Shown one piece after another: positions 1 through 7,201 of a DNA stretch of 64,000 nt. Each line of letters starts with the position of its first letter. The first letter of the stretch is position 1. A program made the position numbers and the translations under genes. The notes under the pieces are model-generated. The model had not been told where the DNA came from. It did not search any database and saw only the letters and a list, made by a program, of their open reading frames with translations. Source of the stretch: Didemnitutus sp047777955 (GTDB lineage: Bacteria > Verrucomicrobiota > Verrucomicrobiia > Opitutales > Opitutaceae); NCBI RefSeq assembly GCF_047777955.1, contig NZ_CP180537.1:3720001-3784000 (forward strand), read 5' to 3'.

Positions 1-355
1 CAGAACGTAGGTCTTAACCTTCGTGCCAACGTGATGCTGCGGTGGATTGTAAACCCCACTCAGTGTGGATTCCATCGACGTGGATAACTTGTGAGCAACC
101 CATGTATCCGCTTGGCGGTTTTGTAAATGCGATAATCGCAAATTGGTGAAAAATTCTCGTGAACTGACGGGCGTTGACCGCGCGAACGCCCGCAAGCGGC
201 AGCGGCACTGGGCTCGGAAGAGCGCGTTTTCCCTCCCGAACCCGCCGCGCATCGCGCGCCCGCAGGCGTCGGCGTTCGGGGCGCGGGTGGAAAAGCGCAG
301 TCAGATTCAAGGTGCCGAGGCGCGACTTTTCCGCGAACCTGCGGGTCCTTTCGCC
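1..355. other. upstream region without a recognised gene
   Basis: No convincing coding sequence is visible here. The first 140 bases are less GC-rich than the rest of the window and contain a perfect 6+1+6 palindrome (TGCGAT-A-ATCGCA, 128-140), which could be an operator or promoter element for the following gene. An open frame runs into the next gene from 143, but its residues 1-71 are arginine-rich and look like non-coding GC-rich DNA, so they are not included in that gene. Confidence 0.4.
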
Positions 356-1156
356 ATGAATCCCATGCACGTGATTGATTATCGCATCAACGGCGACGAC
401 ATGCAGTTCGTCGAAGTCGAGCTCGACCCCAACGAAGCGGTTGTCGCCGAGGCCGGCGCCATGATGTTTATGGACGACGGCATCGAGATGGAGACGATCT
501 TCGGCGACGGTTCGCAGCAGAACCGCGGTTTTCTCGGCTCGCTGCTCGGCGCAGGCACCCGCGTCCTCACGGGCGAGTCGCTTTTCATGACCGTCTATGG
601 CAACCGCTCGATGCAGAAGCGGCGGGTGGCGTTCGGCGCGCCGTATCCCGGCAAGATCCTGCCCATGCACCTCGGCGAGATGGGCGGCGAGCTGATCGCG
701 CAGAAGGATGCGTTCCTCTGCGCGGCCAAGGGCGTGAGCATCGGCATCGCTTTCCAGAAGCGCATCGGCGTCGGGTTGTTCGGCGGCGAGGGCTTCATCA
801 TGCAGCGGCTGCGCGGCGACGGCCTCGCCTTCGTGCATGCGTGCGGCACGCTCTACGAGCGCGTGCTGGCGCCGGGCGAGACCCTGCGCGTCGACACCGG
901 CTGCCTCGTCGCGCTGCAGCCGGGCGTCGACTACGACATCGAGTTCATCGGCGGCATCAAGTCGGCGCTCTTCGGCGGCGAGGGCTTGTTCCTCGCGCGC
1001 CTCCGCGGCCCGGGCAAGGTGTGGCTGCAATCGCTGCCCTTCTCGCGTCTCGCCGGCCGCATCGTCGCGGCCGCGCCGCAGACCGGCCGCGGCGGCCGCG
1101 AGGAAGGCTCGATCCTCGGCGGCCTCGGCCGCGTGCTCGACGGCGACAACCGCTGA
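356..1156 (+). CDS. AIM24/TIGR00266 family protein
   Basis: The product is a 266-residue cytoplasmic protein of the AIM24 (TIGR00266) family, a glycine-rich double-stranded beta-helix fold whose bacterial role is not well defined. Supporting signs are the N-terminal IDYRINGDDMQFVEVEL, the EAGAMMFMD segment, and the GLFGGEGFIMQRLRGDG and ALFGGEGLFLARLRGPG repeats that mark the two halves of the fold. The ATG at 356 was chosen because the family begins with this strand and the upstream in-frame extension is low-quality. There is no signal peptide. It is followed at 91 bases by a small membrane protein on the same strand. Family assignment is firm; function is not known. Confidence 0.85.
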   Translation: MNPMHVIDYRINGDDMQFVEVELDPNEAVVAEAGAMMFMDDGIEMETIFGDGSQQNRGFLGSLLGAGTRVLTGESLFMTVYGNRSMQKRRVAFGAPYPGKILPMHLGEMGGELIAQKDAFLCAAKGVSIGIAFQKRIGVGLFGGEGFIMQRLRGDGLAFVHACGTLYERVLAPGETLRVDTGCLVALQPGVDYDIEFIGGIKSALFGGEGLFLARLRGPGKVWLQSLPFSRLAGRIVAAAPQTGRGGREEGSILGGLGRVLDGDNR

Positions 1157-1247
1157 TTCTCACCTGCTCCGCCGCTCGTCCCGTGGCGGAGCCGTTTGTC
1201 CCTAGCGGGTTGAAGGGACGGCGCCGACCGGCTTGGATCGGAGCGCA

Positions 1248-1775
1248 ATGAGCACCACACTGACCTACGGCATCTATCTCGCGCTCGCGAACATCGCGCT
1301 GACGCTCGTCGGCTTTTTCCTCGGCTACCAGGGCGAGAACATCGCCCACGGCCAATGGTTTCAATACACGGTCTGGGTCGCGATGATCGCGGTCGCGGTC
1401 CTCGGCATCCGCGCGGTGCGCGAGGACTCGCCGCACAAGTCGCTCAGCTACGGCCGCGGCGTCGGCACGGCAGCGATGATCGGGCTCTACTCCGGCATTT
1501 TCGGCGGCATCTACGCGTTCATCCACTTCAAGTTCGTCAACCCGAACTTCATCGATTACCTCGTCGAATTCATCAAGAGCCAGCCCAACGCGGCGAACAT
1601 GTCGGAGCAGCAGCTCGCCGGCATGGAGAAGGGCGTGCGGCTGTTCTACAGCCCGCCGGTGCTCGCGATCATGTCGCCGATCTTCAACACGATCATCTGC
1701 ACGATCATCGGCCTCGTCGCCTCCGCCTTCCTGAAGCGCGCCGCGCCCGAGGGCGCCGAGCCGCCGCCGATGTGA
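1248..1775 (+). CDS. DUF4199 family membrane protein
   Basis: This is a 175-residue integral membrane protein matching DUF4199: two hydrophobic helices at the N-terminus (YGIYLALANIALTLVGFF and the segment around VAMIAVAVLGI), the conserved SYGRGVGTAAMIGLYSGIFGG stretch around the third helix, a short amphipathic loop with NMSEQQLAGMEKG, and a final helix before a proline-rich tail. ATG at 1248 is preferred over the in-frame TTG at 1233 because GGAG sits four bases upstream of it. The family has no assigned biochemical function. A strong hairpin lies just after the stop codon. Confidence 0.8.
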   Translation: MSTTLTYGIYLALANIALTLVGFFLGYQGENIAHGQWFQYTVWVAMIAVAVLGIRAVREDSPHKSLSYGRGVGTAAMIGLYSGIFGGIYAFIHFKFVNPNFIDYLVEFIKSQPNAANMSEQQLAGMEKGVRLFYSPPVLAIMSPIFNTIICTIIGLVASAFLKRAAPEGAEPPPM

Positions 1776-1804
1776 GCGCACGCTGATCCTGCCTTTCCAA
1801 CGAG

Positions 1805-1835
1805 CGAGGCCGTCCCCAACCCGGGGACGGCCTCG
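1805..1835. terminator. hairpin terminator between convergent genes
   Basis: A perfect 13-bp stem (arms 1805-1817 and 1823-1835) with a five-base loop lies between the DUF4199 gene and the convergent PDZ gene. The following ATTCGTTT is only weakly T-rich. It probably serves as a terminator for one or both directions. Confidence 0.6.
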
Positions 1836-1887
1836 ATTCGTTTCTGCACACACCGGCGCGCCACACCAGGCGCGCGGGAAATCCAGC

Positions 1888-2913
1888 CTAGAACGGGCGC
1901 AGCGCGCCGCGGGCCGCACGAGCGGCATCCGGAGCCGGATGGCCGCTCGTCTTGGTCTTCTCCGGCGCCTTCACCGCGGCGCCCTCCTGCTCGAGATTGT
2001 CGTCCGCCTCGAAGTCGATGGTCGCGGAATCGATCTTGCCCAGGCGCTTCTTCACCTCCGGCGGCAGCTTGTCGCGCTCCTCGTCGGTGTTGATCGGGCC
2101 CTTGAAGGTGACGCTGCCCTTGGCGTCCTTCATCGTCAGCTCCCGCTGGCCCTTGCCGGCCGTGATCTCGATCGAACCCTCGTCGTCGGAATAGGCAAAG
2201 TTGCCCTCGGCCATGTTCAGCAGCGACGAGCCGCCGTGGCGCTTGAAAACGTGCACGCGCGGACCGGCGAACCAGTTGCCCCGTTCGCGCCCGATGATGC
2301 GCAGGACGTCGTTGAGCTCGTCGCGCGCGAGGCCGGGCAGCTCGCGGAGGTGCTGGATCGCCGGACCGCCGTCGCCCTCGAAGAAGCGGAAGGCCTCGGG
2401 ACCGGGCAGGTCGCCGGAGCGCAGGCCGAGCACGCGCGGCACCTCGCGCTCGGCGAGCTTCGCGGTGACGGTGATTTCCTTGCCGCCGCGGAAGAGCGTG
2501 AGCTTCACCTCGTCGCCGGGCTTCTTCGCGCGGATGAGCACGCTGAGCTGCCGCTGGTCGACGAGCTGCTGATCGCCGAGCCGGGTCAGCACGTCGTGCT
2601 CCTTGAGCACTGCGGCCGCCGGGCTGTCGGCGGCCACCCGCCGGACGACTAGGCCCATTTCCTCGGCCAGGCCGAGCTGCGAGGCGAGGGCGTCGGGCAC
2701 CGGGGCGGTCTCGACGCCGAGGAAGGTGACTTTCTCGGTCGCGAGTTTCGGATCGGACTTGTCGCCCTTCTCGACCCGCACGCGGACGGGGTCGCTGACC
2801 TGGATGCGGACGACGTTGGGATCGACGTGCCGGACCACGGTGGTGGCGTGAGCCGAGGCGGCGAGGAGGCCGCCGAGGGCGGCGGGCAGAAGATAACGCA
2901 CGGAATTTTTCAT
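1888..2913 (-). CDS. secreted PDZ-domain protein
   Basis: A 341-residue exported protein. Residues 1-23 form a signal peptide ending near SAHATT. A PDZ domain spans about 88-155, with a VRRVAADSPAAAVLKEHDVLTRLGDQ carrier loop (split here by description only) and a KKPGDEVKLTLFRGGKE strand pair. The C-terminal half is charged, with DDEGSIEITAGKGQRELT resembling a small repeated beta segment. No serine-protease triad is present, so it is a PDZ adaptor or lipid/protein-binding factor rather than an HtrA protease. ATG at 2913 was chosen because the signal peptide starts there; the nine extra in-frame residues upstream would spoil it. The ECF sigma/anti-sigma pair lies directly upstream on the same strand and could be in the same unit. 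Confidence 0.75.
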   Translation of the reverse strand: MKNSVRYLLPAALGGLLAASAHATTVVRHVDPNVVRIQVSDPVRVRVEKGDKSDPKLATEKVTFLGVETAPVPDALASQLGLAEEMGLVVRRVAADSPAAAVLKEHDVLTRLGDQQLVDQRQLSVLIRAKKPGDEVKLTLFRGGKEITVTAKLAEREVPRVLGLRSGDLPGPEAFRFFEGDGGPAIQHLRELPGLARDELNDVLRIIGRERGNWFAGPRVHVFKRHGGSSLLNMAEGNFAYSDDEGSIEITAGKGQRELTMKDAKGSVTFKGPINTDEERDKLPPEVKKRLGKIDSATIDFEADDNLEQEGAAVKAPEKTKTSGHPAPDAARAARGALRPF

Positions 2914-2988
2914 GTTCGGAGTGGGATTGGGGCGACGCATCGGTTTGCAAACCGGAGCCGACGCGTCACCCGGGGGTGGTCTGCAAAA

Positions 2989-3566
2989 TCAGTGGAAGCT
3001 CGCGGGCATCACCCGCACCTCGTCGCGCGGCACGCTCCATTTGAGCGAGGCGTTGGTGGCGGGATTTTTCCAGGTGTAGGTGTCGACGTAGCGCGCGCGG
3101 ATGCGGCGGGCCGGCGTGTTGTCCTCGAGGAGCACGGGGCCCTCGTCCTGAAGGTCGTAGAGGACGTTGGCCGCCTTCACCGGCCGGTAGGTGTCGCGCG
3201 AGGCCAAGGCCTGCGGCTGGAACTCGGTCGCGGGGGCGCCGCCGTCGGCGTCGCCTGGGCCAGCTCCGGCTCGGGCGCGCGCGTCGCAGCCGGCTCGGCA
3301 GACTGCCAGTGCCAGACGGCGAGCGACACCGCCAGGGCGACGCTGGCCGCCGCCGCCATCTGCCAGCTGAACCACTTCCACGAGCGCAGCGTGGTGGCGG
3401 AAGTGTAGGTCGGGAGGTCTGCCGGAGCCGCGGCTGTGGCCGGGCGGGCGGCATCGGCGGACGGCGAGAGTTCGTGCTCCACCCGGGCGCGGAGCAGAAC
3501 CGACGGGCGCCGCGGGCGCAGCGCCTTCAGTTCGTTTTCCAGATCCTGGAGTGAGGTGTCATCCAT
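2989..3566 (-). CDS. putative anti-sigma factor, membrane-anchored (apparent frameshift)
   Basis: The start overlaps the end of the ECF sigma gene by eight bases, the usual arrangement for an anti-sigma partner. The N-terminus (MDDTSLQDLENELKALRPRR) is short and acidic/basic. A single membrane segment follows near residues 62-82 (FSWQMAAAASVALAVSLAVW), then a Pro/Ala-rich linker and a C-terminal domain ending VPRDEVRVMPASFH. The frame breaks in the C5 run (G5 on the plus strand) at 3232-3236; one extra C restores a 192-residue protein and the length becomes a multiple of three. No ZAS zinc motif (HxxxCxxC) is visible, so the anti-sigma role rests on context and topology. The frameshift is most likely a sequencing error. 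Confidence 0.55.
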
Positions 3567-4101
3567 AACTGAGCGGCTTCAATTCCTTGCGCAGCGCGCC
3601 GAGCGCATAGCGGTAGCGCGACGCGGCGGTGTTGGGCGAGATGCCGAGCAGCTCGCCGATTTGTTCGAAAGTGAGTTCCTCCCAGATCTTGAGCACGAGC
3701 ACCTCGCGCTGCTCCTCGGGCAGGCGCTGGAGCGCGGCCTCGATTTCTGCCCGCCGCTCGTCGCCATCGCCGGGCAGCGGCTCAAAAATCCCCTCGCGCT
3801 CCTCGAGGCCGCCGTCGGCCTTCTCCTCGCGGGCGATCCGGCGGCCTTCGCGGCGGGCCAGATCGAGCGCGGCACGGCGAACGGAGGTGATGAGCAAGGC
3901 CTGCGGGTCGCCCGGCAACTCCCGCTGGTGGCGCCAGTAGCGCACGAAGGCCTCCTGGACCACGTCCTCGGCGTCCGCCAGCGAACGGGTCCACTGCCGC
4001 GCACAGAGCAGCAGCTTGGGTCCGTAAGCCTCGAACCAGTCTTTCCAGGATGGGGATGCACGCGTGGCCTCCATGATTCGTTGTTTCCTGAAAAGCGTCA
4101 T
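3559..4101 (-). CDS. ECF-type RNA polymerase sigma factor
   Basis: A 180-residue extracytoplasmic-function sigma factor. Region 2 is recognisable in ARQWTRSLADAEDVVQEAFVRYWRH (the DAEDVVQEAFVR core), and region 4 in LPEEQREVLVLKIWEELT followed by FEQIGELLGISPNTAASRYRYALGALRKEL, a helix-turn-helix that binds the -35 element. The two are joined by an acidic linker (GLEEREGIFEPLPGDGDE). The protein recruits core polymerase to a small regulon, probably controlled by the overlapping downstream membrane protein. ATG at 4101 is the longest start; ATG at 4074 (MEATRASPSW) is an equally good alternative with an AGGAAA upstream of it. Confidence 0.85.
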   Translation of the reverse strand: MTLFRKQRIMEATRASPSWKDWFEAYGPKLLLCARQWTRSLADAEDVVQEAFVRYWRHQRELPGDPQALLITSVRRAALDLARREGRRIAREEKADGGLEEREGIFEPLPGDGDERRAEIEAALQRLPEEQREVLVLKIWEELTFEQIGELLGISPNTAASRYRYALGALRKELKPLSYG

Positions 4102-4157
4102 GCCGCAGGGGATTTGTTTATCCCGCCCCCGGATTCGCGCAACCGGGCAAAAGAAAA

Positions 4158-4180
4158 AGGGCCGGTGCTGAACCGGCCCT
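4158..4180 (-). terminator. rho-independent terminator
   Basis: A 9-bp stem (AGGGCCGGT/ACCGGCCCT) with a five-base loop is followed on the minus strand by TTTTTCTTTT. It lies downstream of the 58-residue membrane-protein gene and upstream of the sigma-factor gene, so it separates the two units. Confidence 0.8.
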
Positions 4181-4199
4181 GGCGTGGAGGGAAAAAGAA

Positions 4200-4229
4200 G
4201 AGGCCCGGGCTACCCCTAACCCGGGCCTC
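4200..4229 (-). terminator. second hairpin of a tandem terminator
   Basis: A 10-bp stem (GAGGCCCGGG/CCCGGGCCTC) with a ten-base loop is followed on the minus strand by CTTCTTTTTC. It precedes the terminator at 4158-4180 in the direction of transcription, giving two hairpins in series after the stop codon at 4260. Confidence 0.7.
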
Positions 4230-4259
4230 ATTTGCACACTATGCTTTCGGCTGAAACTT

Positions 4260-4436
4260 TCAGGACGTGCGCTTGGCGCCGTCGAAGGCCGCGAAGGCCA
4301 GGATCGCCACCGCGGCGGCATAACCAACCACCAGGCCGAGGAGCGGGAGGTCGGTGTTGACCTTCGCCAGTTCGAAGAAGACGACGGCGAGGGTGCCCGT
4401 GAGGGCGGCGGATTGGAGGAGAGTCTTGGTGTTCAT
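4260..4436 (-). CDS. 58-residue small membrane protein
   Basis: The frame encodes MNTKTLLQSAALTGTLAVVF, a short acidic turn (ELAKVNTDLP), a second hydrophobic stretch (LLGLVVGYAAAVAILAFAAF) and the tail DGAKRTS: a two-helix membrane protein of 58 residues. It is supported by a GAAAGG ribosome-binding site about nine bases before ATG 4436 and by the tandem terminators just after its stop. It is transcribed divergently from the LysR-type regulator starting at 4543, with 106 bases between start codons, so it is a likely target of that regulator. I do not recognise a family. Confidence 0.65.
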   Translation of the reverse strand: MNTKTLLQSAALTGTLAVVFFELAKVNTDLPLLGLVVGYAAAVAILAFAAFDGAKRTS

Positions 4437-4542
4437 GTGGGTGAACCTTTCGGTGAGTTGTCTTGGATGACGGGGCAGAGATTACCACGAGCCTTGCAAT
4501 AGGAGAAATACTTCGTTTCTATTCATTCCATAGCCTAAATCT

Positions 4543-5481
4543 ATGGAAATTTACCAACTCCGCTACTTCGTCGCCGTGGCCGAAACGGGGAATTTCACCA
4601 AAGCCGCCGCCCGCTGCTTCATTTCTCAACCATCTCTAAGCCAGCAAATTCTGAATCTGGAAGAAGAGCTCGGGCAGAAGCTCTTCCACCGCCTCGGCCG
4701 CAAGGTCGCCCCCACTACCGCCGGCGAACTCCTGCTGGAGCGCGCCCATCGGATCCTCGCCGAAGCGGACGATGCGATCCGCGAGCTCAAGGAGGATCCG
4801 GCGCAAGGCCACCGCGTCTCGGTCGGCGTCATCCCGACGGTGGCGCACTTTTTCCTGCCCGCGATCCTGGCCTATTGCCGTGCCAACGAAATCCGAATCC
4901 AACTCAATAGCTGGGAGGATTTTAGGCCAACCGTCGTCCAGGCTGTGCTCGACGGCGAAATCGACCTTGGCGTGGTCTCCATGCCCGTGAACGAGCCGCG
5001 CATCGAGACCTCCGTGCTGTTTTCCGAGCCGCTCCTGCTCGCCGTGTCGGCCAACCACCCGCTGGCCAACGCCGCGAGCGTCACCCTCGAGGATCTGCGC
5101 GATCAGGACTTCGTCATGCTCGGCACCGGCTCCTCCACGGCGACGCTCGTGCAGCGCCTGCTCGGCGACCACGACTTCGAGCCGCGCATCGCGCACCGCG
5201 TCGCCCAGCTTTCCACCGCCAAGGCCCTGACCGCACTCGGCGCCGGCATCAGCGTCCTGCCGCGCAGCGCGCGCACCACCAACGACCCGGCGGGCCTCGT
5301 CTACCGCAAGTTCAGCGGCCAGGTGCCGATGCGCGAGATTTCGCTCATCCGCCACTATCGCCACCACCACACGAAGGGCGCGCGCATTTTCTCCGACGCC
5401 GCCCACGCGGTCGTGGGTCCGATGCAGAGCAATCTCACCACCACCCCGCCCTTTCGGCCCCCGGGCGCGACGCGAAGCTGA
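4543..5481 (+). CDS. LysR-family transcriptional regulator
   Basis: A 312-residue LysR-type regulator. The winged helix-turn-helix is at residues 1-60 (MEIYQLRYFVAVAETGNFTK, AAARCFISQPSLSQQILNLE, LGQKLFHRLGRKVAPTTAGE). The effector-binding periplasmic-protein-like domain starts near 92 (VSVGVIPTVAHFFLPAIL) and continues to about 295. Overall it resembles the OxyR/CynR subgroup in length, but the effector domain shows no cysteine pair, so peroxide sensing by an OxyR disulfide is not supported. It is divergent from the small membrane protein, and the MFS transporter follows 39 bases downstream; either could be its target. The last 20 residues after QSNLTTTP are poorly conserved in appearance. 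Confidence 0.9.
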   Translation: MEIYQLRYFVAVAETGNFTKAAARCFISQPSLSQQILNLEEELGQKLFHRLGRKVAPTTAGELLLERAHRILAEADDAIRELKEDPAQGHRVSVGVIPTVAHFFLPAILAYCRANEIRIQLNSWEDFRPTVVQAVLDGEIDLGVVSMPVNEPRIETSVLFSEPLLLAVSANHPLANAASVTLEDLRDQDFVMLGTGSSTATLVQRLLGDHDFEPRIAHRVAQLSTAKALTALGAGISVLPRSARTTNDPAGLVYRKFSGQVPMREISLIRHYRHHHTKGARIFSDAAHAVVGPMQSNLTTTPPFRPPGATRS

Positions 5482-5520
5482 GTTGCACGCCGGGCAAAAC
5501 TGAGAACCGTCGTCCGCTTC

Positions 5521-6765
5521 ATGTCGGCCCAACCACGCATCCACGAGCGCCTCCTGCTGTTCACGCTGGCCGCCGTCCAGTTCACCCACGTCATGGACTA
5601 CATGATCCTGATGCCGCTGGGCTCGCACCTGATGCGCGTGTTCGACATCAGCCCGGCGCAATTCAGCCGGCTCGTTGCCGCCTACAGCATCGCCGCCGCG
5701 CTCACCGGCTTCATCGGCGGCTTCCTGCTCGACCGCTACGACCGCAAGCGCGCACTGCTCTTCCTCTACACCGGCTTCGGGCTCTCCACCCTGGCCTGCG
5801 CCCTCGCCCCCAGCTATCAGTTCCTCCTCATCGCGCGCTTCGCCGCCGGCGCCTTCGGCGGCCTGGCGGGCTCGGTCGTCACCGCCGCCGTGAGCGACGT
5901 CATCCCGCCCGAGCGCCGCGGTGCGGCCATGGGCGTGGTCATGACCTCGTTCCCCATCGCCTCCGTGCTCGGCGTGCCGTGCGGCCTGGCCCTGGCCGGC
6001 TGGTTCGAGTGGCACGCGCCGTTCTTCCTGCTCGCCGCCATGAGCCTCGTCATCGGCGTGATCGGCTGGCGCGTGCTGCCCGCGCTGCCGCCGCATCCGG
6101 TCGACGCCCACCCGTGGCAGCAGATGCGCGCGATCTGCACCCATCCGATCCACCTCCGCGGCTTCGCGCTCTCGGCCGTGCTGGTGTTCGCCGGCGGCTG
6201 CATCATCCCCTTCATGGCGCCGTCGATGGTCACCAACGTCGGCCTGACCGAGGCCCAGCTCCCGCTCGTCTACCTCGCCGGCGGCGCGTTCACCTTCTTC
6301 ACCATGCCGTGGTTCGGGCGCCTCTCGGACCGCCACGACAAGCTCCATGTCTTCGCTGCGATCACGGCCCTCGCGTGCCTCGCGACCGTCGTCCTCACCC
6401 ACCTTCCGGTCGTGCCCGTCGCCGTCGCGCTGATCGTGACGACGCTGTTCATGATCGGCATGTCCGGGCGCTTCCCGCCCGCGATGGCGCTGATCACGAA
6501 CTCCGTCGAGGCGCGCTACCGCGGCGGGTTCATGAGCGTGAACTCCGCCGTGCAACAGGGCGCCAGCGCGTTCGCCAACACCATCGCAGGCATCTTCGTG
6601 GCCCGCGAGGCCGCCAGCGGACGCCTCGAGGGCTACCCGCGCGTCGGCTACCTCGCCGTGGTCGCGTTCGCCGGCGCCATCTACCTGGCCGCGCGCCTGC
6701 GCGCCGCCGCGCCGCACGCCGCGCGTCCGCAGACGCTCGCGCCGGCTCCGGCCAAGGCGGGCTAA
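5521..6765 (+). CDS. MFS transporter
   Basis: A 414-residue major facilitator superfamily permease with about twelve hydrophobic helices. The MFS signature between helices 2 and 3 appears as GGFLLDRYDRKRALLF (GxLaDrxGrkr type), and the second-half counterpart as WFGRLSDRHDKLHVF. The N-terminal segment VQFTHVMDYMILMPLG is typical of the drug/sugar-efflux (AraJ-like) subgroup. The substrate cannot be deduced. It follows the LysR gene on the same strand by 39 bases and overlaps the convergent next gene by four bases at the stop codons. A role as an efflux pump under LysR control is inference. Confidence 0.85.
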   Translation: MSAQPRIHERLLLFTLAAVQFTHVMDYMILMPLGSHLMRVFDISPAQFSRLVAAYSIAAALTGFIGGFLLDRYDRKRALLFLYTGFGLSTLACALAPSYQFLLIARFAAGAFGGLAGSVVTAAVSDVIPPERRGAAMGVVMTSFPIASVLGVPCGLALAGWFEWHAPFFLLAAMSLVIGVIGWRVLPALPPHPVDAHPWQQMRAICTHPIHLRGFALSAVLVFAGGCIIPFMAPSMVTNVGLTEAQLPLVYLAGGAFTFFTMPWFGRLSDRHDKLHVFAAITALACLATVVLTHLPVVPVAVALIVTTLFMIGMSGRFPPAMALITNSVEARYRGGFMSVNSAVQQGASAFANTIAGIFVAREAASGRLEGYPRVGYLAVVAFAGAIYLAARLRAAAPHAARPQTLAPAPAKAG

Positions 6766-7112
6766 CCGGCGCCGCCCGCGAGGGCGCGATCCAGTTCCAT
6801 CCGCGTGCGCTCGAAGGTCGCCTTCACCGCGTCGAACTCCGACGGCGCCGCGGAACGCAGGCGCGAGATGAGGGCCTCCAGCGTCTTGAGCAGGCGCTTC
6901 GCCTCCGCCCACTGCGCGCCCTGGTCCGGCGCCGACTTCATGGCCGCATCGAGGTTTTTCCGATAGGCCTGCACCTGCACCAGGGCCGCGTCCACGTAGA
7001 GCCCGCGCGCCTCCTCGTAGGCACTCGGCTGGGGCGGCGGAACGGGCGGCTGCGCCCCGGCGATGGCTCCACTCAACGCTCCGATCAGCAGAATCCGTTT
7101 GGCGAGTTGCAT
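6762..7112 (-). CDS. small secreted helical protein of unknown function
   Basis: This gene encodes 116 residues: a signal peptide (KRILLIGALSGAIAGAQ, cleavage near residue 20), a proline-rich spacer (PPVPPPQPSAY) and an all-helical body rich in Ala, Glu, Arg and Lys (ALVQVQAYRKNLDAAMK, EAKRLLKTLEALISRL). It is likely periplasmic. It converges on the MFS gene with a four-base stop-codon overlap. No family was recognised. Confidence 0.6.
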   Translation of the reverse strand: MQLAKRILLIGALSGAIAGAQPPVPPPQPSAYEEARGLYVDAALVQVQAYRKNLDAAMKSAPDQGAQWAEAKRLLKTLEALISRLRSAAPSEFDAVKATFERTRMELDRALAGGAG

Positions 7113-7201
7113 GCTGAGTTAGACGCCCGTGGCGTCCAAAGTTCCCGCCCGCCCCGCTTATCAGTTGCAGCTCGCTCCTCCGGCGCTAACAGAGGCGTTG
7201 C

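Noticed and set aside
40..90. Three sequences resembling DnaA boxes (for example CGTGGATAA at 79-87) near an AT-richer stretch, suggesting an origin.
   Set aside because: Only near-matches, and no dnaA, dnaN, rpmH, gidA or parAB gene is close by. Such matches arise by chance.
2989..3566. Programmed frameshift in the putative anti-sigma gene.
   Set aside because: The same single-base loss in C/G runs affects seven other unrelated genes, so a technical cause is simpler.
4543..5481. OxyR identity for the LysR-type regulator.
   Set aside because: Length and helix-turn-helix fit, but the effector domain lacks the redox cysteine pair.
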